Below, in pieces: positions 1 to 6,069 of a DNA stretch of 10,800 nucleotides. Numbering within the stretch: the stretch's first letter is position 1; each line of letters opens with the position of its first letter. A model generated the notes under the pieces. It ran no database searches, was not told the DNA's origin, and saw only the letters and a list, made by a program, of their open reading frames with translations. Source of the DNA: UBA3071 sp965369635 (lineage in GTDB: Bacteria > Chloroflexota > Anaerolineae > UBA3071); assembly GCA_965369635.1 (NCBI GenBank), contig CBDURC010000100.1, positions 1-10,800 on the forward strand. Direction: 5' to 3'. Both the position numbers and the translations under genes were made by a program.

Positions 1-735
1 TCAGCTCGCAAGTATCGGGCTACGGTCGAGTACGACGGCACTGACTATTACGGTTTTCAGATCCAGGCGGACAAGCCCACAGTCCAGGGAGCTATCGAGG
101 AATCGCTGGCCCAGACCGTGAAGGAGGCTGTCCGCATCGCCGGTGCCGGACGCACGGACAGCGGTGTGCATGCCCGAGGCCAAGTGATCAGTTTTCGCGT
201 GGCCTGGCACCATTCGCTGGGCGATTTGCAGAGGGCGCTCAATGCGAGGTTGCCGCGGGACATCGTCATCCGCGAACTGGAGCATGCGCAGGAGGATTTC
301 CATCCGCGGTTCAGCGCTCGCAGCCGAGTGTACCGCTACACGGTGCTGAATCAGCCGTTGCGGTCGCCGCTCGCGCGGCACTTTGCCCAGCAGTTGACCG
401 AGCCATTGAATCTGTCAGCGATGAACGGGGCTGCATCTCTTCTGCTGGGCCGTCACGATTTCGCCACTTTTGGCAACCCGCCTCAGGATGGGAGTACCGT
501 GCGAGAGGTGATGCAGGCAGCGTGGACGCAGGCGGGCGACTGCTTCTGCTTCAACATTGAGGCCAATGGTTTTCTGCGGCGCATGGTGCGCACGATAGTG
601 AGCGCTCTGTTGGTGGTGGGACAGGGACGGATGGCAAAGGAGGGCATCGCTGCACTGTTGGCAGCGCGAGATCGGAGTCAGTCGCTGCCCCCGGCGCCGG
701 CCTGTGGCCTCTGTCTGATGCAGGTCAAGTACTGA
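1..735 (+). CDS. truA: tRNA pseudouridine(38-40) synthase TruA, 5'-truncated by the window edge
   Basis: TruA isomerises uridines 38, 39 and 40 of the tRNA anticodon arm to pseudouridine in the cytoplasm. Reading frame 1 is open from the first base. It begins with the family's N-terminal strand (RATVEYDGTDYYGFQ), so only a few codons including the start should lie left of the window. The catalytic Asp sits in GRTDSGVHA, codon 157-159. Later landmarks are RYTVLN, the FATFGNP segment and the C-terminal NGFLRRMVRTIV block. The 244 visible codons fit a family of about 245-270 residues. The stop at 733-735 lies 16 bases before rplM, and the rplM ribosome binding site starts just after it, so the genes are probably co-transcribed. 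truA upstream of rplM-rpsI is the usual order at the end of the alpha operon in several phyla. Identification is secure; the true start cannot be seen. Confidence 0.96.
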   Translation, partial: SARKYRATVEYDGTDYYGFQIQADKPTVQGAIEESLAQTVKEAVRIAGAGRTDSGVHARGQVISFRVAWHHSLGDLQRALNARLPRDIVIRELEHAQEDFHPRFSARSRVYRYTVLNQPLRSPLARHFAQQLTEPLNLSAMNGAASLLLGRHDFATFGNPPQDGSTVREVMQAAWTQAGDCFCFNIEANGFLRRMVRTIVSALLVVGQGRMAKEGIAALLAARDRSQSLPPAPACGLCLMQVKY

Positions 736-738
736 AGT

Positions 739-744
739 GAGGGG
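739..744 (+). promoter_or_regulatory. Ribosome binding site deciding the rplM start
   Basis: GAGGGG ends 7 bases before GTG 752 and lies between the truA stop and the rplM start. It supports GTG 752 rather than GTG 737 as the initiation codon. Confidence 0.7.
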
Positions 745-751
745 TTCCAGA

Positions 752-1180
752 GTGAGGACATATTCAGCTAAGGCTTCCGAAATACAGCGGGAGTGGTGGG
801 TGGTGGATGCTGCTGGCCAGACGCTGGGCCGCATGGCCACCAGGATCGCCACGATACTGAGGGGCAAGCACAAGCCCATGTACACGCCGCACATGGATTG
901 CGGCGACCATGTCATCGTCATCAACGCGGGCAAGATTCAGGTCACAGGCAAGAGACTGGATCAGAAGGTGTACTATCGCCATTCGGGCTATCCAGGTGGT
1001 CTGAAGAGCATCACCTTGCGGGATCAGCTTCAGAAGCATCCCACGCGGGCTATCCAACTGGCGGTACGTGGCATGCTGCCCAAGAACCGTCTGGGGCGGC
1101 AGATGATCAAGAAGTTGAGGGTATACGCTTCCGACACGCATCCTCACGAGGCGCAGCAGCCCAAGGTGATGGAGCTGTAG
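752..1180 (+). CDS. rplM: 50S ribosomal protein L13
   Basis: L13 is an early-assembling protein of the large ribosomal subunit. The product from GTG 752 begins MRTYSAKASEIQREWWVVDA and carries the family blocks LGRMATRIATILRGKHKP, HMDCGDHVIVINA, YYRHSGYPGG and the MLPKNRLGRQMIKKLRVY signature. At 142 residues it matches the usual L13 length. I chose GTG 752 over the in-frame GTG at 737 because the protein then starts exactly where L13 homologues start, and because GAGGGG at 739-744 sits 7 bases upstream of it. The 737 start would place this binding site inside the coding sequence and add five non-conserved residues. The gene follows truA by 16 bases and precedes rpsI by 35 bases, consistent with one transcript. 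Confidence 0.97.
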   Translation: MRTYSAKASEIQREWWVVDAAGQTLGRMATRIATILRGKHKPMYTPHMDCGDHVIVINAGKIQVTGKRLDQKVYYRHSGYPGGLKSITLRDQLQKHPTRAIQLAVRGMLPKNRLGRQMIKKLRVYASDTHPHEAQQPKVMEL

Positions 1181-1215
1181 GAGTTTATCTCTTCTTTCAG
1201 GGAGGAACTTAGAAA

Positions 1216-1608
1216 ATGTCGGCCAGGTATTACGAAGCAGTGGGACGGCGGAAGACGGCCTCGGCGCGGGTGCGGCTCTACGCCGGCACAGGTAAGATCG
1301 TCGTGAATGACAGGGAAATGGACGAATACTTCCCTCGCCTGGGGGATCGGTGCCATCTCTTGGAGCCACTGGAGGTCACCGGGAACAAGGATAGCTTCAA
1401 CATCACCGTGCTGGTCAAGGGAGGAGGCCCCAGCGGTCAGGCGGGCGCGGTGCGGCACGGCATTGCCCGAGCGCTGGTAGTCTCCGATGAGAACCTGCGC
1501 AGGCCGCTGCGCCGCGGTGGTTTCCTCACTCGCGATGCGCGCATGAAAGAACGCAAAAAGTACGGCCTCAAGAGAGCGCGCAAGGCACCGCAGTACACCA
1601 AGCGCTAA
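1216..1608 (+). CDS. rpsI: 30S ribosomal protein S9
   Basis: S9 is a small-subunit protein whose C-terminal tail reaches toward the P-site tRNA. The 130-residue product has the N-terminal block YYEAVGRRKTASARVRLY, the GGGPSGQAGAVRHGIARAL motif and a basic tail ending in KAPQYTKR, with the terminal Lys-Arg typical of the family. ATG 1216 is preceded by GGAGGA at 1201-1206, a good Shine-Dalgarno at 9 bases. It lies 35 bases after rplM, the universal rplM-rpsI pairing. No other open frame on either strand competes. A strong hairpin with a T-run follows at 1664-1707 and probably ends the ribosomal transcript. Confidence 0.97.
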   Translation: MSARYYEAVGRRKTASARVRLYAGTGKIVVNDREMDEYFPRLGDRCHLLEPLEVTGNKDSFNITVLVKGGGPSGQAGAVRHGIARALVVSDENLRRPLRRGGFLTRDARMKERKKYGLKRARKAPQYTKR

Positions 1609-1617
1609 GAATGGAGC

Positions 1618-1636
1618 GATCACGCATCAAGTGATC
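1618..1636 (+). repeat. Small inverted repeat after rpsI
   Basis: GATCAC at 1618-1623 and GTGATC at 1631-1636 form a perfect 6-bp stem with a 7-base loop, ten bases after the rpsI stop. No T-run follows, so it is not a classical terminator. It may simply shield the 3' end of the message or be chance. Confidence 0.4.
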
Positions 1637-1663
1637 CAGTTGTCTATCTGTGTGGGTCGTGGT

Positions 1664-1707
1664 ACACGCACCACGTGACACGTACTACGTGTGGCGTGGT
1701 GCGTTTT
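1664..1707 (+). terminator. Long hairpin plus T-run, probable terminator of the ribosomal operon
   Basis: The outer arms CGCACCACG (1667-1675) and CGTGGTGCG (1695-1703) are perfect reverse complements. Inside them ACACGTA (1678-1684) and TACGTGT (1686-1692) also pair perfectly around a single C. Only the two-base TG/GG step between the stems is imperfect, giving a stem of about 17 pairs. TTTT follows at 1704-1707, which is the layout of a rho-independent terminator. An alternative small hairpin, GTGGT/ACCAC, overlaps the left arm, so two conformations are possible. The T-run is short, and the next gene starts only 33 bases later. Confidence 0.6.
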
Positions 1708-1740
1708 GCATTCTGCGCCATGATTGGAGGTCAAGGGACA

Positions 1741-2229
1741 ATGCCCCGCGTGGGGATACTGACCGTCAGCGACCGCAGCCATCGAGGCGAGCGAAAAGAC
1801 CTCAGCGGGCCGGCCATCAGGGAAGTGGTGCTGGAGCGGCTGGAAGGTGCTCACGTGGAGGTGGAGGCAGTGGTGCCTGATGAGTTGGACATCATCAGCG
1901 GCTCCTTGGTGGCTTGGGCAGACGAGGTAGGGTTGGACCTCATCCTGACCACCGGGGGCACGGGGTTTGGGCCGCGGGATGTGACGCCGGAGGCGACTCG
2001 CTCAATCCTGATACGAGAAGCTCCTGGCTTGGTCGAGGCCATGCGGGCGGCCAGCTTGCAGATCACGCCGCACGCCATGCTGAGTCGGGCGCTTGCTGGC
2101 ATCCGTGGTCGCACGCTGATCGTCAATTTGCCCGGTAGCCCCAAGGCGGTGCGGGAGAACCTGGAGGTCATCCTGCCTGCACTGCCCCACGCACTGGCGC
2201 TGCTGCGGGGCGAGACGCCGGATGGGTAG
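1741..2229 (+). CDS. mogA: MogA/MoaB-type molybdopterin adenylyltransferase
   Basis: Members of this family adenylylate molybdopterin before molybdate insertion in molybdenum cofactor synthesis (cytoplasm). The 162-residue product has the MoCF-binding fold signatures. These are LTVSDRS near residue 7-13, a PDE loop near 46-48, TTGGTGFGPRDVTPEAT at 70-86 with conserved Asp80, and LPGSPKAVRE near 130-139. Length and motifs match single-domain MogA/MoaB proteins and exclude the larger MoeA and the MoaB-CinA fusions. I chose ATG 1741 because homologues start at this strand (PRVGILTVSD) and GGAGG lies at 1726-1730, with AAGGGA at 1733-1738 also available. The frame stays open upstream to 1675, but that stretch is the hairpin and does not look like protein. 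No other cofactor genes are visible. Family-level call is secure; MogA versus MoaB is not settled by sequence alone. Confidence 0.9.
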   Translation: MPRVGILTVSDRSHRGERKDLSGPAIREVVLERLEGAHVEVEAVVPDELDIISGSLVAWADEVGLDLILTTGGTGFGPRDVTPEATRSILIREAPGLVEAMRAASLQITPHAMLSRALAGIRGRTLIVNLPGSPKAVRENLEVILPALPHALALLRGETPDG

Positions 2230-2262
2230 AGTGACTCCGCCGAAAGGCGCCAAGAGCCGTCA

Positions 2263-2298
2263 GCGGATTGAGCGGATGAAGCGGATGAAGCGGATAGG
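2263..2298 (+). repeat. Four tandem 9-base GCGGATGAA-like units before the MFS gene
   Basis: Four consecutive 9-base units start at 2263, 2272, 2281 and 2290, each beginning GCGGAT. The second and third are identical (GCGGATGAA). They lie in the 100-base gap between mogA and the MFS start. The same GCGGA word recurs in later spacers of the window. No function is evident. Confidence 0.65.
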
Positions 2299-2329
2299 AG
2301 TGGCAGGAGAATCGAAGGGGGGATCTGCT

Positions 2330-3634
2330 ATGAGATCACGTTCCAAGTATCGCTGGTTCGTCGTTGGCGTGTTCTTCGCCTTCATGTTGCTCCACCAGGC
2401 CGACAAGTTGTTGATTGGGCCGCTCACTACCCCTATCATGGAGACGTTCCACCTCAACGAGGCCCAGATGGGGGCTGTGTTCACCGGAGCGCTGATCGTC
2501 GGAGCGATCCTTTATCCGCTGTGGGGCGTTCTGTACGACCGCTACGCACGGGCCAAGCTGCTGGCCTTGGCCAGTTTCATCTGGGGAGCCACGACCTGGC
2601 TCAGCGCCATTGCCCCCACCTATCCGGCTTTCCTGGCCACGCGTGCTTCGACGGGGGTTGACGACTCCAGTTACCCTGGCCTCCATAGCCTGATCTCCGA
2701 CTACTTCGGGCCGCAGGTGCGGGGGAAGATCTACGGGCTGTTGCAGCTCACCGCTCCTCTGGGCTACATGTTGGGGATGGTGCTGGCCTTGCTGCTAAGC
2801 GATGTCGTGGGCTGGCGTGGCGTGTTCTACATCACCGGATCGCTCGGCGTCTTGCTGGCCATCGTGATCTTCTTCGGCGTGCGCGAACCGCCGCGTGGCA
2901 GGAGCGAGCCGGAACTGGCAGACCTGAAAGAGATTAGCATCTACCGGTTTGACTGGAAGATCGCCCGGGATCTGTTTCGCAAGCGCAGCCTCGTTCTCCT
3001 GTTCATCCAGGGCTTCTTTGGCGTCTTCCCCTGGAACGTCATCACCTACTGGTTCTTCCGCTACCTGGAAACGGAGCGCGGCTATTCCTCGGACGCGGTG
3101 TTGACGACGATGGTGGTGGCGGTGGCGGTGTTGGCTTCCGGCTATTTCATCGGCGGGGCGGCAGGGGATTTCCTGTTCAAACGCACGCTGCGCGGTCGCC
3201 TTTTCGTCAGCACGACCGGCGTGCTCCTGGGAGCCGTCCTGATCTTCATCACCATGAACGTCCCTGTAGACAATCGTGGGCTTTTCCTGGTGATGCTGAG
3301 CATCACTGCTCTGTTCATCCCCTTTGCTGCGCCCAACGTGATTTCCACGGTCTACGACGTCACCCTGCCGGAGGTGCGCAGCACGGCGCTGGCCATTCAG
3401 ATGTTCATAGAGTCAGCCGGCGCAGCGTTAGCCCCCCTCCTCGCCGGCCTGATCGCTGTGCGGTCATCGCTCAAGGATGCGATTCTGATCATCTGTGTGG
3501 CGGCCTGGGTGCTTTGCTTCATCTTCTTTGCCGTCACCGCCTACCTGGTTCCCAAGGACATTGAGACGCTGCGCGGCCAGATGCGCCGGCGTGCGGAGCA
3601 GGAAAAGGCCGCTCAGGCGAGCCGGTCCGCTTGA
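2330..3634 (+). CDS. Major facilitator superfamily transporter, substrate unknown
   Basis: A 434-residue integral membrane protein with a pattern of about 12 hydrophobic helices in two halves, split by a hydrophilic central loop near residues 190-215 (REPPRGRSEPELADLKE). The loop after helix 2 reads WGVLYDRYARAKLL, a form of MFS motif A. The segment STGVDDSSYPGLHSLISDYFGPQVRGK resembles the helix 4-5 region of spinster-like and anion-symporter branches. These permeases usually move small organic solutes with ions. Nothing here identifies the substrate. I chose ATG 2330 because AGGGGGGAT at 2316-2324 sits just upstream and the protein then begins with a short basic stretch before helix 1. The in-frame ATG at 2222 overlaps the mogA stop and would add 36 residues built largely from tandem repeats. 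The C-terminus is a charged cytoplasmic tail. The gene converges on glmS with a 33-base gap. Confidence 0.88.
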   Translation: MRSRSKYRWFVVGVFFAFMLLHQADKLLIGPLTTPIMETFHLNEAQMGAVFTGALIVGAILYPLWGVLYDRYARAKLLALASFIWGATTWLSAIAPTYPAFLATRASTGVDDSSYPGLHSLISDYFGPQVRGKIYGLLQLTAPLGYMLGMVLALLLSDVVGWRGVFYITGSLGVLLAIVIFFGVREPPRGRSEPELADLKEISIYRFDWKIARDLFRKRSLVLLFIQGFFGVFPWNVITYWFFRYLETERGYSSDAVLTTMVVAVAVLASGYFIGGAAGDFLFKRTLRGRLFVSTTGVLLGAVLIFITMNVPVDNRGLFLVMLSITALFIPFAAPNVISTVYDVTLPEVRSTALAIQMFIESAGAALAPLLAGLIAVRSSLKDAILIICVAAWVLCFIFFAVTAYLVPKDIETLRGQMRRRAEQEKAAQASRSA

Positions 3635-3643
3635 TGGGCTTGT

Positions 3644-3665
3644 GGAGAAACAGGGCTCTCCTTTT
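3644..3665 (+). terminator. Weak terminator-like hairpin between MFS gene and glmS
   Basis: GGAGA (3644-3648) can pair with TCTCC (3657-3661) across an 8-base loop, followed by TTTT at 3662-3665. It lies in the 33-base gap between two converging genes, where a terminator is expected. The stem is only 5 bp, so the call is tentative. Confidence 0.35.
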
Positions 3666-3667
3666 GA

Positions 3668-5458
3668 TCAATCCACCGTCAGCGTCTTGCTCAGGTTGCG
3701 GGGGAAGTCGGGGTCGTAGCCTCGCAACAGGCTGAGCCGGTAGGACAGCAGTTGCAGTGGCAGTGTGGCCAGCACTGGGTTGAACAGCGGGCCAGCCTGG
3801 GGCAGCACGATCAGGTCGTGGACGTTGGCCCGTAGCCGCTCGTCCTCCTCCCCGATGGCGATGGCTCGTCCGCCGCGGCAGGTGGTCTCGTTGATGCCGC
3901 TGACCAGGAGCGGCACATCCTCCGGCCCGGTGACGAAGATGACGGGGTAGCCATCGTGCACGGCGGAGAGCGGCCCGTGCTTGAACTCGGTGGAAAGCAT
4001 CCCCTCGCAGTGGGTGTAGGTGACCTCTTTGAGCTTTAATGCACCCTCCAGCGCAATGGGGTAGGTGAGGCCATAGCCCAGGCAGTACAGGTCGTCTTGG
4101 TGCGCCAAGTCCGCTTCCAGTGCTGCCACCTGCGGCTCGGTGGCCACCAGTGTGTCCTGCAGCAAGTCCGGCAACTGAGCCATGCGCTCGGTGGAATGAC
4201 CTCCCATGCGCAGCGCCAGGAACAGGAAGGCCACTATCTGGTTAGTGAAGGTCTTGGTGGCCGGCACGCTGATCTCGTAGCCGCAGGCCAGCGGAAGATA
4301 CCGCTCGCTCTCGTGCATGAGGGTGGAACCGAGGACGTTGACCAGGCTGAGGATGTGCATCCCCTGCTGCCGTGCTACCGCAATGGCGTTGAGCACGTCT
4401 TTCGTTTCCCCGCTCTGGCTGACGAAGATCCCCACGTCCTCCGGCCCCACCGCTGGCCCGTATTGAGGGATGAACTGAGGGGCCAGGACGGGGCTGGCCG
4501 CGCGGCCAGCCAGGCGGGCCAGGTAGACCGATCCCAGCAAGCAGGCGTGATAACTGGTGCCGCAGCCGACCAGGTAGAGGTGGCGCGCTGTGGCTATGCG
4601 CTCAATCATCTGCGAGACGTGGGGAGCTGCCTCCATGAGATGAACCAGTTCAGCCACTACTTGAGGCTGCTCCTGGATCTCCTTCAGCATGAAGTGGGGG
4701 TAGCCTCCCTTCTCGGCCGCCTCCATGCTCTCGGTGGCGATCTCCATCTCTCGCTCGATGGGCGCGCCGTCTTCCACTCGCCGTAGTGCCACACGGTCGG
4801 CCCAGAGGATGACGATTTCGCCGTCTTGCACCCGCAGGATGCGGCGGGTGAGCGGCAGGATGGATGGCAAGTCGGAGGAAACGCAGTTGGCGCCCTCGAG
4901 GAGGCCAACTACCAAGCCGGAGCCCTTCTTGAGCGCGTATAGCCGATCTTCACCGACCCGTCCGATGACGAAGGCGTAGTCCCCTTCTAGATCGTGGTAG
5001 GCGCGACCGATCGCTTCCACCATGTCGTACCCCTGATCCACGTACCGCTCCACGGCATGGACACAGGACTCACCGTCGTTGATGGAGCGGACGGTCATCC
5101 CCTCGGCGATGAACTCCCGGCGCAGTTCGACGTTGTTGACCACGTTGCCGTTATGAGCGCCCACCAGGTCTCCGTCGGAGTCCAGGTGAGGTTGGGCATT
5201 GACCGGGGAAGGGGCGCCGAAGGTGGCCCAACGCAGTTGGACGATGCCCCGCCTGCCGGTCATCTCAGCGAACCTCAACCGCTCTGCCACGTCATCTACC
5301 TTCCCGACGTCCTTGCGCAGGTCGATCGTGCCATCGTCCAGCAGCGTGGCGCAGCCTACCGAATCGTACCCTCTGTACGAAAGCCGCTGCCCTGCCGCGA
5401 TGAGTACGGGGCCGAGTTGTTGCTCCTTGTCAGTGACAATGCCGAAGATGCCGCACAT
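3668..5458 (-). CDS. glmS: Glutamine--fructose-6-phosphate aminotransferase (isomerizing)
   Basis: GlmS makes glucosamine-6-phosphate from fructose-6-phosphate and glutamine, the entry step to UDP-GlcNAc and peptidoglycan. The 596-residue product has both halves of the family. The N-terminal glutaminase starts MCGIFGIV, leaving Cys2 as nucleophile, with YRGYDSVG (28-35), RWATFG (76-81) and HNG (102-104). Two SIS domains follow, with CGTSYHA (299-305), SQSGET (347-352), EGALKLKE (471-478, equivalent to the catalytic Glu region), KHGP (493-496) and Lys591 in the C-terminal LSKTLTVD. The glutaminase half differs from the E. coli type: QLRWATFG replaces HTRWATHG and NDGES replaces the ETDTE segment, though the conserved Arg, Trp, Thr and Asp positions are kept. 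ATG 5458 is fixed by Cys2, and AGGAG lies at 5467-5463. A clear promoter is upstream and no ribozyme or riboswitch fits the short leader. Confidence 0.95.
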   Translation of the reverse strand: MCGIFGIVTDKEQQLGPVLIAAGQRLSYRGYDSVGCATLLDDGTIDLRKDVGKVDDVAERLRFAEMTGRRGIVQLRWATFGAPSPVNAQPHLDSDGDLVGAHNGNVVNNVELRREFIAEGMTVRSINDGESCVHAVERYVDQGYDMVEAIGRAYHDLEGDYAFVIGRVGEDRLYALKKGSGLVVGLLEGANCVSSDLPSILPLTRRILRVQDGEIVILWADRVALRRVEDGAPIEREMEIATESMEAAEKGGYPHFMLKEIQEQPQVVAELVHLMEAAPHVSQMIERIATARHLYLVGCGTSYHACLLGSVYLARLAGRAASPVLAPQFIPQYGPAVGPEDVGIFVSQSGETKDVLNAIAVARQQGMHILSLVNVLGSTLMHESERYLPLACGYEISVPATKTFTNQIVAFLFLALRMGGHSTERMAQLPDLLQDTLVATEPQVAALEADLAHQDDLYCLGYGLTYPIALEGALKLKEVTYTHCEGMLSTEFKHGPLSAVHDGYPVIFVTGPEDVPLLVSGINETTCRGGRAIAIGEEDERLRANVHDLIVLPQAGPLFNPVLATLPLQLLSYRLSLLRGYDPDFPRNLSKTLTVD

Positions 5459-5528
5459 ATTTCTCCTCGTGTGTTCCTTTATTGGGTCAGCCGGTATCCG
5501 TCAGCGAGAACGGACAACGACGGCAGAC

Positions 5529-5557
5529 AGTATAGCACATTCGTCCTGACTCGTCAA
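5529..5557 (-). promoter_or_regulatory. Near-consensus sigma70-type promoter of glmS
   Basis: On the minus strand the -35 hexamer TTGACG (5557-5552) is separated by exactly 17 bases from the -10 hexamer TATACT (5534-5529). Transcription would start near 5522, leaving a leader of about 63 bases before the glmS ATG at 5458. The 9-bp direct repeat and terminal repeat of the MITE-like element begin only 8 and 17 bases upstream of the -35 box. Any upstream activating sequence would therefore now be element DNA. Confidence 0.75.
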
Positions 5558-5565
5558 AGGGTTTC

Positions 5566-5735
5566 GCGGGAACGCAGCAATTCTCAATGTGGCCCCCTTA
5601 CGTTCACCGATTGAGGCGCTCTCCCCCAAGACGACCATATCCTGGCTGCTGGTGGGAGAGAAGCAGCGAAAAACAGGGTGAATCGGTGTCACCGTCCCAC
5701 CAGAATCGTCACATTGAGAATTGCTGGCGGGAACG
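5566..5735. mobile_element. MITE-like element with 17-bp terminal inverted repeats and 9-bp target duplication
   Basis: CAGCAATTCTCAATGTG at 5575-5591 is the exact reverse complement of 5710-5726. GCGGGAACG occurs immediately outside both ends, at 5566-5574 and 5727-5735, as expected for a target site duplication. The element itself is 152 bp. Its interior has further nested inverted arms: CACCGATT (5605-5612) with AATCGGTG (5681-5688), and CTCTCCC (5619-5625) with GGGAGAG (5654-5660). The whole element can therefore fold into one long imperfect hairpin. It has no convincing coding sequence, so it would be non-autonomous and moved by a transposase encoded elsewhere. A 9-bp duplication with CAG/CTG ends is compatible with some DDE families such as IS4-like or ISAs1-like, but the family cannot be settled here. 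It lies in the glmS/protease divergent spacer, just upstream of the glmS promoter. Confidence 0.82.
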
Positions 5736-5785
5736 GGTATCATTCAGAATCGTGGGGGAATCTTGCTTACGCCCTCCCCCAGCTC

Positions 5786-5847
5786 GTCAGCGGAACAGCG
5801 GAACGAGCGGAATATGAACGTTCCGGTCTTTCCGCTCTTCCGCTGAC
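5786..5847. repeat. 62-bp palindrome built of AGCGGAA words
   Basis: GTCAGCGGAA (5786-5795) pairs perfectly with TTCCGCTGAC (5838-5847). The next-inner arms GAGCGGAA (5805-5812) and TTCCGCTC (5830-5837) also pair perfectly, with one extra copy of the word (CAGCGGAAC, 5796-5804) in the left arm only. A GAACGTTC palindrome sits in the loop. It resembles the GCGGA/TCCGC word repeats in other spacers of this window. No T-run follows. Confidence 0.7.
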
Positions 5848-5886
5848 AGCGATGTGCTACCTCTCCCTACACTTTTGAACGATACC

Positions 5887-5906
5887 CCGCGGAAACGGTT
5901 CCGCGG
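5887..5906. repeat. Perfect 8-bp hairpin CCGCGGAA/TTCCGCGG
   Basis: CCGCGGAA (5887-5894), a four-base loop and TTCCGCGG (5899-5906) form a very stable small hairpin in the divergent spacer, about 75 bases upstream of the protease -10 box. It has no T-run, so it is not a standard terminator. It could be a regulator site or a decayed repeat. Confidence 0.5.
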
Positions 5907-5957
5907 CGACAGGGAGCGGCGGAGGCAGCGGGCGGTCTCGTTGGCCGCCACTCAGAC

Positions 5958-5987
5958 TTGCGTGGGCAGGTGGAAAGGGGGTATAAT
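5958..5987 (+). promoter_or_regulatory. Probable promoter of the subtilisin-like protease gene
   Basis: A perfect -10 hexamer TATAAT lies at 5982-5987. TTGCGT at 5958-5963 is a fair -35 box with an 18-base spacer. Transcription would start near 5994, giving a leader of about 76 bases before ATG 6070. The -35 box is imperfect, so strength is uncertain. Confidence 0.6.
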
Positions 5988-6009
5988 CCGAACCGTATTG
6001 GTGCTAGAC

Positions 6010-6046
6010 CCCTTCCCCGCCGGCCTGATCGCCGTGCGGTCGTCCC
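6010..6046 (+). other. Short near-copy of part of the MFS gene in the protease leader
   Basis: Bases 6018-6041 match 3442-3465 of the MFS transporter gene at 23 of 24 positions. Weaker similarity continues on both sides (C-rich left flank, GTCGTC versus GTCATC on the right). Read in the same frame it still encodes AGLIAVRSS, part of a C-terminal helix region of the transporter. It lies between the putative transcription start and the protease ATG. It is too short to be a gene and looks like a stray duplication. Confidence 0.55.
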
Positions 6047-6069
6047 CCTGAACAGAAGGGAGCGCAACC

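Noticed and set aside
2222..2329. Upstream ATG 2222 for the MFS transporter, overlapping the mogA stop
   Set aside because: The extra residues come largely from the 9-base tandem array, and ATG 2330 has a strong binding site right before helix 1.
4097..4786. 229-codon + strand frame opposite glmS
   Set aside because: It lies wholly within the well-conserved glmS coding region on the other strand and has no recognisable domain.
5459..5530. glmS ribozyme or other riboswitch upstream of glmS
   Set aside because: The promoter leaves only about 63 leader bases. This is too short for the roughly 150-200 base glmS ribozyme, and none of its pairing elements were recognised.
5854..6051. Small + strand open frame in the glmS/protease spacer
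   Set aside because: It spans a perfect hairpin, the protease promoter and the MFS fragment. It has no ribosome binding site and no protein-like character apart from the copied AGLIAVRSS.
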